Below are positions 9,170 through 17,313 of a DNA stretch of 21,593 nucleotides, piece after piece. This stretch comes from Didymodactylos carnosus. Lineage: Eukaryota > Rotifera > Eurotatoria > Philodinida > Philodinidae. How positions within the stretch are numbered: position 1 is the first letter of the stretch; each line of letters begins with the position of its first letter. The notes under the pieces are model-generated. The model saw nothing but the letters and a program-made list of their open reading frames with translations, was not told the DNA's origin and searched no databases. The stretch covers positions 1 through 21,593 of the forward strand of contig CAJNOQ010003056.1 in the NCBI GenBank assembly GCA_905250885.1, written 5' to 3'. The translations under genes and the position numbers were made by a program.

Positions 9170-9367
9170 AGCTGGATCATCGTTCTTTTATTACCGGCCT
9201 TTTTTTCAATATCAAGTCTTAATTATGCTTTTTTCCTTTTGATTAATTATCTTTCTTTTATTAACAACATCTGATTACTTATATAATGAAACAATCTATA
9301 TTTTTTTCTAAATTAATTGGCTTGCAAAATGGGAGATTTTTTCGTTCATATTTTGGCTTGCAAAATG
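9170..9367 (-). repeat. Right terminal inverted repeat of the MULE
   Basis: 198-bp partner of 8709-8906, with GGCTTGCAAAATG motifs at its outer end (9355-9367) and about 37 bp inward. Confidence 0.9.
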
Positions 9368-9445
9368 GGAAATACGAAAATGCATAAAAAGTCAATTAGC
9401 TTGCAAACTGGGAAGCGACCAATATAAGATATAACACAGAACAAA

Positions 9446-9472
9446 CGCCGCGACGCGCGCCGCGTCGCGGCG
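9446..9472. repeat. Perfect GC-rich hairpin
   Basis: CGCCGCGACGCG, the 3-base loop CGC, then CGCGTCGCGGCG: a perfect 12-bp stem made only of G, C and one A/T pair. It stands out sharply from the AT-rich flanks and lies between the MULE end and the templated 40-bp copy. TGATCA and CACGTG palindromes follow within 15 bp. Confidence 0.9.
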
Positions 9473-9486
9473 TGATCACTCACGTG

Positions 9487-9526
9487 AAAAATCACTGAAA
9501 TGTTAATTGAGATCATTCATAATTGG
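9487..9526 (+). repeat. 40-bp direct repeat, copy 2 (junction with RT)
   Basis: Exact copy of 8552-8591. It sits between the GC hairpin and the first RT codons. Its reading frame is not continuous with a TPR gene here. It looks like filler DNA copied during break repair, or one side of an unusually long target duplication. Confidence 0.9.
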
Positions 9527-10304
9527 TTTAAATAAAATTAGTTTTTTCACATCAACGCAATTTGGTTTTCGAGCTAATTCATCCACTGCTGATGCGCTAT
9601 TGCATGTTACAACTCAACTAACAAAGATCTTAAAAGAAAAAAGGGTGGCATTAGGAGTTGCGTTTGATTTTGCTAAGGCGTTTGATAGAGTTAGTCATCG
9701 AGTTTTATTAGAAAAGTTAAGTAGAGCGCAAGTGACCGGTAGTCTTTTTGAATGGTTTCACTCGTATTTATCGGATAGAGAGCAAATGGTAGTAATCAAT
9801 AATAGAAAATCAAAAGCAGCAAAAGTTACATCTGGCGTGCCCCAAGGGAGTGTCCTTGGCCCTTTGCTTTTCTTGATTTTCATAAATGATTTGAATGAGA
9901 AATTTCCTTCTACAGTGACAGCACCGCTTTTTGCTGACGATGTTTTTGGTTTAATTCCTCTTCAAAATTTTAACGATCTCTCAGAAGTTCAAAAGTTTTT
10001 GGATATCATGTCTGATTGGTGTGGAAAAAATGAGATCGATTTAAATACAGAAAAATGTTTTTATATGCCATTTTCCAATTTAAAACTTTCTGATCAATAT
10101 CCTCAACTTTATGTTTCTGGGAAACCGCTTTTATTAGATAAATACATTAAATTGTTAGGCGTGTATCTTTCACCAGATTTGACCTGGAAGTATCATCTAG
10201 AAAATATCAGTAAAAGATGTAGACAAATGCTAGGAGCGATGAACAGAGTTTTTAAGTGTGCATCAGAGTTCATACGTCTTCATATTTACAAAACGTGTAT
10301 TTTA
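9527..10304 (+). pseudogene. Non-LTR retrotransposon reverse transcriptase fragment
   Basis: The frame carries RT palm and finger blocks in order: TQFGFRANSSTADALL, the first catalytic Asp in VAFDFAKAFDRVSH (about 9657-9698), SGVPQGSVLGPLLFLIFIND (about 9833-9892), the FADD box (9930-9941), a WCGKNEIDLNTEKC block, and YIKLLGVYLSPDLTW in the thumb-proximal region. These are hallmarks of LINE-type (Jockey/CR1/I-like) RTs; I cannot assign the clade. The 5' end lacks endonuclease and the N-terminal RT part. The 3' end stops within the block HIYKTCIL and joins directly to the TIR gene, so there is no RNase H, 3' UTR or poly(A). The catalytic residues and frame are intact in what remains, suggesting a fairly recent fragment. 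Confidence 0.85.
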
Positions 10305-12272
10305 CGTCAAAATCGATGTAAAGTTTGGAACCTGCCCTGAGCCCTAACCAGCCATCAGGTTTGTAATCTTTTTCGAGCATCAACGGGATGATTTTACTTT
10401 TTCGATTGAATGCGTATTCGGCTTCTGCTTGACAGTTAACACTCGATTTATAATCGTTCGACATACAAATTAGTACGAATTTGGAATTTTCAACCGCTGT
10501 TGCCATGGCTTCAACGATCGAACCATGCATTTCATCTGTCTAGCCAAACAGAATAGCCATCCTTTTCTAAACGATCGTTAATTCGATGACACAATTCTTT
10601 TTGTGCCCAACAATAAGAAATCATCATGTCATAATGTTCAGGTTCATCTTTATTGTCTTCTGCTTCCTTCTTTTCCTTTGACAATTTCTCGTCTTTCTCC
10701 TTCTCGTCTAATTTCTCTTTTACATCCGACTTCTTTTCTTGCGATTGTTTTTCATCGGCCTTCTTTTCGTCGGCTTCTTTGATAAATTTTTCTTCATCCT
10801 CCAGTTTCCACATGACTCCATGGGCTGCTTTCGTTACCTCTATGTTGTCGGACAACTTCATTTCTTTGACATGATCGATGAAATCTTTGTCCTTGCTAAA
10901 TGTATTCTTCACATCAGGATTGAACGAGAGTGCATAGGCAGCTTTCAGTGGCGCAGGATCATCGATGGTCTCTTTGGTATATTGTATAATCGATGGTAGA
11001 AGATTCTGATCAACAGCTTGCTGTTTAACTTCGTCGCTGTGCACCATACCTAACATGAGAAAATATTGAAAAACAATGCTTGAAGCTATCCGTGAGAGTT
11101 CACAAACCTATCAGTCCTTCTAGAAGTTCGTTTGCTGTGCTATCTTTGCCTTTTTCAACTGCATCGTTGAAATTTTTCACAATTAAACTGGTCGCCTTTG
11201 CTGCATCGTTCGTTTTGGTAAACTCTTCCTCGGGCACGAGCAATGAAAGTAATTTGAGAGCAGACAATTGCAGCCTTTCATTACGAGTATCGTTCGAGAG
11301 CTGTTTCAGGATGCTCAATAATTTGGTGTTATCGGTTGTCTGCTTTTTCAGTTCAGATAAGAGCTTGGAATCCGAGCGAATAAGTTGAAATAGAACGCGA
11401 AGTACAGTATGAACAAGTGTAATATGTTCTTGTTCAAAATTCGAATTGGTGATTGATTTTTTAAAAAGAATCATAATCAAAGCTTTTTGAATAGCAAGTT
11501 TCTGGTCTAATGGAAAGGAACTTGAATCAGATAGGATAAACCGAATTGGATAGAGCAAACATAATACAACTGTATCAGTCCATTTTTCGATGTTAGGAAG
11601 AAAATGATCAAACAATTCAGTATAGTGAGGTAGCAGATGTTCTAGAAGTTTTTCACAATAAGATTTTTGTCTATCACATGTAAGAATATAATCCGGACAA
11701 GTGACGAGAAGAAACTGTTGGGTCAATGTCAGAGTAGATGCATTGATATCACCAAGTTTATATAATGTATCGGTGTAGAAATGAGTCGAGACGCATCGAA
11801 CAATAACATCAAGCAATTGATCACATTCAAGATCGGTAAATACTTGGATCAGCGAATCGTACGATTTCAAATTAGGATCCTCTGCTTTTTTAATGTCCAA
11901 GTAATAGCCATAGGAAGCAATATCATCTGCACATTTTGCTATTAAATCTATTAGTGTTACCTGTTCGTTGAGCCACGTTGCAGCTTTATCGCTGGTCGTG
12001 CTGAAGTTGAACAAATAGTCGGTGTACTTCTGGAATGTGTCTTTCTGATTGTTATCCAATGAATGATGAGTGTGAGTGTGCCAATGTTGCAGAATACTAC
12101 TCAATTCCTTTGATACTTGTTCATTGAGAAACGTTTTCTCGTCAATATTATCAGGAAGAACAGATAATGCTGGTGCAGGCAATTGTTTGTTGCGTAGTTT
12201 CCAGCCATCTAGTGCCCTCTTGGAATCTTGTTGGACTTCATCCCAGAGCAATTTATTCTTTTTACCGTCCAT
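10305..12272 (-). pseudogene. ARM-like repeat and TIR-domain protein, frameshifted and 3'-truncated
   Basis: Exon 1 (12272-11108) encodes about 390 residues of alpha-solenoid (armadillo/HEAT-like helices, for example LQLSALKLLSLLVPEEEF). Intron 11050-11107 is followed by exon 2 with more helices, a Lys/Glu-rich linker (DEKKADEKQSQEKKSDVKEK and similar), then the TIR start MMISYCWAQKELCHRINDRL and GYSVWLDR. The frame then hits TGA at 10532-10534; the domain resumes one frame over with MHGSIVEAMATAVENS, so about two bases are missing in the BB-loop region. The rest has VLICMSNDY, NCQAEAEYAF with the Glu expected at the NADase site of catalytic TIRs, and GWLGLRAGSKLYIDF. Coding then ends at the RT junction near 10305. 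Such TIR proteins act in NAD-dependent or signalling functions; SARM1 is the best-known ARM-TIR protein, but no SAM domains are seen here. Frameshift and truncation mark a pseudogene. Confidence 0.8.
11050..11107 (-). other. 58-bp GT-AG intron in the ARM-TIR gene
   Basis: Donor ATAG/GTTTGT and acceptor CATGTTAG/GTATGG. Splicing joins GLI and GMVHSDE in frame. The unspliced frame would stop five bases into the intron. Confidence 0.85.
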
Positions 12273-12277
12273 CTTGA

Positions 12278-12300
12278 ACGGAAGTACCTAGAAATAAAAA
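12278..12300 (-). promoter_or_regulatory. Possible splice acceptor just upstream of the ARM-TIR start
   Basis: TTTTTATTTCTAG/GTAC ends 18 bp before the ATG on the minus strand. It may mark a 5' UTR intron; the matching donor is not identified. Confidence 0.3.
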
Positions 12301-13440
12301 CTGGGAGAAACTAGATAGTAGTCGAGTCGAGCTTCAACTACGAACTGCGGTGGGAAGCACGATTTTCAAGGAATCGGAAATAATCAAAATCGAAAAGAGG
12401 TTGAGAAGCCGATATGACGAAATTCATTACTACGAAAACTCTACCAGAACTTATCGACATATGTTAAAAGAACGCTAGCGATTGATCGTTTGAGTAATTA
12501 TCTATAATCGGCTATCTTTACAGTTGTTCTGTAAGAATTGGGGCCTAACTTTTCTGTTTTAATTATCTCATATCCGAAAAACACAAATTTGTCTTTTATT
12601 GATCCTTCTGTAAAGAAGCGAAACTTCCTACGAAAGATCAGAAAACGGATATTCTCGATTCAGTCTCGATATTTTAATATAGCGCTTCAATGAGTATTTT
12701 CTGATTTACTATTCCCGAGATAATCGCAAAATGAAAATTTTTTTGAGTCCATCAAGAAAGTACCAAAAAAATAAATGTTGTGCTTCATACTGCATTAAAA
12801 ATATCAAGGATACACAACTATTAATTACGTTTCTTCGCTTATTTATCGACAGATAAAATGTTCTTCACAGACGATCGAATTTACCTTGTCATTTCCAATT
12901 CCTATATATATTCATAGAAGTATAATTGTGTCAATCTGATTTTTTCGAAATTGTGATACTTGTTCAGAGTTTGGATATTTTTAAATTTCTCATGCTAAAA
13001 TAATTTCGAAATATTTTTTATTTCTATAGTTCAGTTCTATATATAAAAAATTGATTAAAAATTAATATAAATCAACGTTATATTAATAGTCAAAACTTCT
13101 ATCAAATCACAGAATAATATTTTAATAACTGACTCAAAAAGTAATTTTTTCATCAAATAATAATTTATAGAAAGATTTAGCTTTGATATCTAAGCTTTTA
13201 TTATTTATTCTTAAACAAAACGACATTCAATGCCGATCGGGTTCTTCGCTGTATTTAAGAATAGATTATCTTTAATAATAACTAATAATATTGATAATTG
13301 AAGTTTCGGGATATTTTAGAATTTCCATTAATATTAAGTCAAATAATGTATAAATTTTTGTAATTATCATTGATGTCACCTTATTAAGTGTTCAATTTTT
13401 GTTGCTCTAGTTTTGATTAATTTGAGTTTTTCTTAATAAC
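12301..13440. other. AT-rich intergenic stretch upstream of the ARM-TIR gene
   Basis: No coding frame. Very AT-rich from about 12900 to 13440. It probably contains the 5' flank of the ARM-TIR gene, but no specific promoter element can be named. Confidence 0.4.
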
Positions 13441-13451
13441 ACTCGTTATAC

Positions 13452-14039
13452 CAGCGCTGCATAAAGAAAATTTTTAGAGGGGGGGGTATTTCCGAAAAGA
13501 ATTTCAGGGGGGTATAAGGGGGGGTATTTTTTCAAAGTCGCTAAAAACGCTTAAAAACACTTTACAGCTTAAAATTTAATGATTTTTGATGTTTTTTTTG
13601 CAAAAATAAAATTTTCGAAAATTTTGGACTTTTTTTCCTAAAAATTTCGTTAAAAGTGCACAAAATCGTCATTTCTAATCAAATTAATACTTAAATGGAT
13701 ATAATAACATCAAAAAGTGTTAAATATGTTTGATTTTGCAGAAAAGTAACTAAAAAAATGACAAAATATTTCATCAAAAATGACTTATTTACTAGAAATT
13801 CAGAGTTTTTCTGTCGTTTTATACAGTTATCAGTACAAAATTTGCAAAATTTAGACAAAATTTTTACATTTTATATCAAATGCCGAAGGCTGCAAATTTT
13901 TCCTCTTAGGGAAGGGGGCCATACCTACCTTAGGAGTCTACTATTTCTCTACGGTTTTCTTATACAAAATTTTCTTCGCTAGGGGGGGTACCCTACCAGA
14001 GGGGGTATACCACCCTATACCCCCCTTTGTGCACCTCTG
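13452..14039. mobile_element. hAT-like non-autonomous element with G-runs
   Basis: The left end reads CAGCGCTGCATAAAG and the right end, reversed, CAGAGGTGCACAAAG. This fits the short hAT-type terminal pattern (CAG-G-TGCA-AAAG) and gives 588 bp. The flanks are TCGTTATA (13443-13450) and TCGTTAAC (14040-14047), six of eight identical, consistent with a decayed 8-bp target duplication with one extra base at the left. Runs of G8, G6 and G7 follow the left end, and G7 and G5 plus a C6 run lie near the right end. Inside, only short A/T-rich open frames are present, no transposase. The family call is from end pattern only. Confidence 0.6.
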
Positions 14040-14047
14040 TCGTTAAC

Positions 14048-14427
14048 CAGTATAAACCAGTTCATGAATTTTATTTTATGAACTTATTATCAAAAAAAAT
14101 ATTTATTCAGTTTATACGTTAATTCAGATCAAAGTTTAATTATATTTAAGGTTAAAATGTATAGATTTAATACCAATAGAGTATTGTCGAACAATTTAAT
14201 CATTAAATCAGTGTAGTTAATAAAATATTATCATATAAATATTGAAGAGAAATTTCATAAAATTAATAATAATTGATAAATTATCATGTTAATTTGTAAA
14301 AATTTAAATTATCCTCCTAGGGATCTTGACAATTTTACTAAAAATAATTAAAATATTCAAGAATTTAGAAATTCTATAAGAAAATTCCTAAAATTCACTA
14401 TAACAGACGGTTTAATAAACAAAGTCA
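14048..14427. other. AT-rich stretch with no recognisable gene
   Basis: Nothing supportable besides simple A/T sequence. Confidence 0.4.
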
Positions 14428-14455
14428 CCATGCTTATTTGTTCGCCATTACTACA
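14411..14455 (+). repeat. Dispersed short repeat, copy 1
   Basis: Positions 14428-14451 match 20228-20251 at 22 of 24 bases (core CTTATTTGT-CGCCATTAC), with a shared TTAATAA a little upstream. Together the copies bracket the membrane-protein locus in the same orientation. Confidence 0.6.
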
Positions 14456-14532
14456 TTATCCACTACTGTTTAAGTATAACGAACATAAAAATAGTGTTCA
14501 AGCAGAAAAAAAGCGGTAAAGAATGGCTAACT

Positions 14533-14837
14533 CTAGTGGTTATTTGCCGAGGTTCTGTCTGTCTTGTTTTCATTCCTGTTGATTTTTTGGCGAATGTTGG
14601 TGAGACACTGATTAAGATGGCGTTCCATTTTATCCGCATGTGCGTCGAACCGTTTGTCGAAGTATTCAAGTAAACGCTCAACGGCCAAATGATCGAATGA
14701 GAGATCAGCTCCGGTTGTTGATGAAGTCGTCAATGAAAGTGGAGATTGGGCTAGAAGAACACATCGATTAGATTTGCTGAGGTTACAACCAAGGATGCTT
14801 TGCTTTTGGAGGATAGGGCAAAAGTTTCGAAAGAAAC
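14533..14837 (-). CDS. Candidate terminal exon, coiled-coil-like, unknown
   Basis: The open frame runs on the minus strand from a plausible acceptor (TTTTTGCAG/GTTTC at 14838-14842) to TAG at 14533. The last 66 codons hold LSFDHLAVERLLEYFDKRFD and ADKMERHLNQCLTNIRQKIN, an amphipathic, possibly coiled-coil helix ending in a basic tail. No ATG is well placed, so if real it is the last exon of a gene whose earlier exons I cannot identify. A chance open frame is possible; the family is unknown. Confidence 0.25.
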
Positions 14838-14842
14838 CTGCA

Positions 14843-16200
14843 AAAATTCAACGGCATTTCAACAACATTGGCAATGGCTGTACCAAATTTTGATGAAACA
14901 TTATGCATCTTGAGATCCTCATAATTTACATATATAGAAGATGTAGTCAAACGAGCCTTTGTGCATGATATATGGGCGTCGACACTTTAAATTACCATAT
15001 TCTTGAAAATATGAGCATTGTCATACATATTCGGATGCTCATTATAAAACGTGACACTTTTGGAAAGTTTCAGACGTTTGCGTCTTGAGCTCAGTGGTAC
15101 AAAGCGGTTTTCTGAAAGTCCCAAATTGACATGCTCAAACACCTCAAAGTCGACCATACTTTTCTTGGTTCAAAAACACTTTTAAGCGGAACGATAGTGA
15201 TAGATCGATAGAGGACCTCAAAGGCATTCAGAGTATTTGACTCGTACTTTGTAGAAAAATCATCTCTGAAAGGCGAAGTTTTGGGAATTATTTACTTAAG
15301 TTTTTAAATTAGTTTTCGAGTTGAAACATTGTTGGTTTTTAGCAGAAGAATGTGTTTTTTGAAACCACGACGCATTTTCACTCACAGCCAAATACATATT
15401 CGACATCAACGTGAAAAACTGCATAGAATGATATGAATTACAGCCCAGCTTAAAGAAATTTATTGTTCGGGTAGGAGTGTGCGGGTCAAAATTTTTGAAT
15501 AAAATTTTCCTCAAAACTTGGCAGAGTTGTGTGCAAAGTCTGTATTTGTGCCGAATAGACAACACTAGTTGGACTTTATACTGTCGAAAATCGATACAAT
15601 GAATACCTTCTGAAGATGTTTAGATATGAATGTTATGCAGAGCTGGTCGAGTCACGTATAACCTGATTTCTTCCGATTTGTGGTTTTTCTGCCGAGATAT
15701 CAACTTTACAACTTTCATTTTCCAAGAGGAGTGTAGCGGTTCGATTTATACTTCTTCGTTTTGTATAAGGAGGCGTCAAGTTCGAGGAAATAATGGTTCC
15801 CAGACCCTTCTGTCTCGTTGGGTATTAGGGGATCCACAAATCCGTTTTTTCTGGGATGATATATAGAGATGGAGGTTCTTTAGAGGGCTCCTAGTATTTA
15901 ATGGGTTCTCTACAAGGGAGGTGTAGCGGCCAGAGAAAGCTCTCCTCTATTCATTTCGCATCTCCGAAATGTATTGGGTTCTATTTTCTTCTTGGCTCTC
16001 TTTTCTATGTATGAATGTTTTAATTTGATTTTCTCCTTATTCACATTTGTGGCCATGTTCTTATTATTCATGTTCTCCCTTATTTTCTTTTGTTCGGATG
16101 CTAAAATGGTCTGTTCAGTTGGTTGCTCACATTAATTTCACTAGCTACCGGACACTGTCACACATTAGCACGTATCTCAAACGGTGTTGAAGAGGCGTTC
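14843..16200. other. Long stretch with no recognisable gene
   Basis: Short open frames at 15296-15565 (-) and 15630-15866 (+) lack recognisable domains. The phrase GTGTAGCGG recurs at about 15733 and 15923. Nothing else is supportable. Confidence 0.4.
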
Positions 16201-16297
16201 TTAATGGTATCTTCTCTTCTTTGACCATTTTTTTGTTTTTCTAAAATCTAACTTAGTTTTTGTCCCTTTCGGTCAAAAAAGAGGGCGATACCATTAA
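16201..16297. repeat. Hairpin-forming inverted repeat
   Basis: TTAATGGTATC at 16201 pairs with GATACCATTAA at 16297, and TTTGACC with GGTCAAA on the inner side. Arms are about 26-27 bp with a few mismatches around a 44-bp loop. Confidence 0.7.
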
Positions 16298-16451
16298 CGA
16301 TCTCAAAGGTTATAGCTCGTTCACAGACGTTTTTAGAACGGGACTTTGACCGTTGACCTGTCTACAAGGATGGATGGGGAGCCCAAAAGTCTCAATTTAA
16401 ACTTACATTCTACATTTTCATGCGTGAGTCCCCAAAAAAATGTGCACTCAC

Positions 16452-16662
16452 CAGTCGGTAGAGATGGCGCGGCGCCCGAGTACTTCTTGGTTGCTGAACC
16501 TGCTGAGGTTCTTGCCGAATCCCTTGTACGATGGCGTCGTTGAACGTTCTGATCGGTCGAAGTTGCCAGGTTCCATCCCAAGTTTTCGGTCCATACAGCA
16601 TTTACACTTTCTGCTGTGCGGCGCGATTGTGATTCTGATGATGGTGGGAGTTGCGACAAAGA
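16452..16662 (-). CDS. Candidate internal exon, Ser/Thr/Arg-rich
   Basis: A 211-bp segment is bounded by a good acceptor (TTTCTTCTTAG/TCTTTG) and a consensus donor (CGACTG/GTGAGT) on the minus strand. One frame is open throughout: SQLPPSSESQSRRTAESVNA, then STDQNVQRRHRTRDSARTSA, then SGAAPSLPTG. It is clearly GC-richer than its flanks. The protein would be low complexity and disordered. Two other frames are also largely open, so the frame is uncertain, and no partner exon is identified. Confidence 0.3.
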
Positions 16663-16679
16663 CTAAGAAGAAAGACTGA

Positions 16680-17313
16680 AACGAGTCAGAAATAGAAATT
16701 ACTCATTGTTGACAGCGTTATATACCGCTTCGGATGATGTATATTTTCTCATGATCTCCAGACTTTGAACTTCGTCACTTTAGTTATGTGGTGTCAATTA
16801 GATGATGAAAATAGAAAATCTTGACTTTTGCACATCAGAATAAAGCATACATCATTCGACGCGTAGGGCATAAATTTCCTCTGCAAGTGTTTCATTTAAA
16901 TCGATCATGAGAATTCGAAGTTGTGCGAAAAATGAACTCAGAAAACTAAAACATGATTATTATATGAATTTGAAGAGGTTCTAGAGATGTTTTGATAGGA
17001 GACGGCCGTGATTACGTTGTATAAAGGATAGTACGTGTTTGGAAGATGTGCTTTTTATAACAAACATTTTCTTACAATCTTCGAAAAACACAATACATAT
17101 AGTACTATTGTACCATATCTGCTCAGAATGACAGTAAAGATGCCATATGGTACGAGCACTTCGAAAGAATAGATCGTTAATTTTCACACCTTGCCCCCTT
17201 GCACTATACTAATCAGTCTTTCTCTCGCGAACCGAACAGCCTTGATTCTTTGTCAAAAGCTCAAAAACACGTAAAAAAGCATTCGTCGAGAAAAAGGTCG
17301 TACGAGCGAAAGA
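16680..17313. other. 3' flank of the membrane-protein gene
   Basis: No coding feature I can support. It presumably contains the 3' UTR and polyadenylation region of the gene at 17314-19981; no signal can be singled out. Confidence 0.35.

Larger units (their letters stand above)
8709..9367 (+). mobile_element. Mutator-like (MULE) deletion derivative with 198-bp TIRs
   Basis: The left arm 8709-8906 and right arm 9170-9367 are inverted copies of 198 bp each, with about six mismatches by my reading. Both ends start CATTTTGCAAGCC, repeated once more about 37 bp inward. The 263-bp core holds a short frame resembling the C-terminal end of animal MULE transposases. Long TIRs are typical of MULEs. 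I see no clean 8-10 bp target duplication: the flanks are TTAAATAT and GGAAATACG. A further diverged motif (TTAGCTTGCAAACTGGGAAG) at about 9393-9412 suggests the right end once extended farther, or that the left end lost a unit by recombination. Confidence 0.7.

Noticed and set aside
8552..9526. LTR retrotransposon bounded by direct repeats
   Set aside because: The direct repeats are only 40 bp, one lies inside a coding frame, and no primer-binding site, polypurine tract or gag/pol lies between them.
10653..10999. Plus-strand Ser/Phe-rich frames opposite the TIR linker
   Set aside because: They are the complement of the Lys/Glu-rich linker of the minus-strand gene.
15296..15866. Two open frames of 78-89 codons
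   Set aside because: No domain, no splice context, and no support beyond length.
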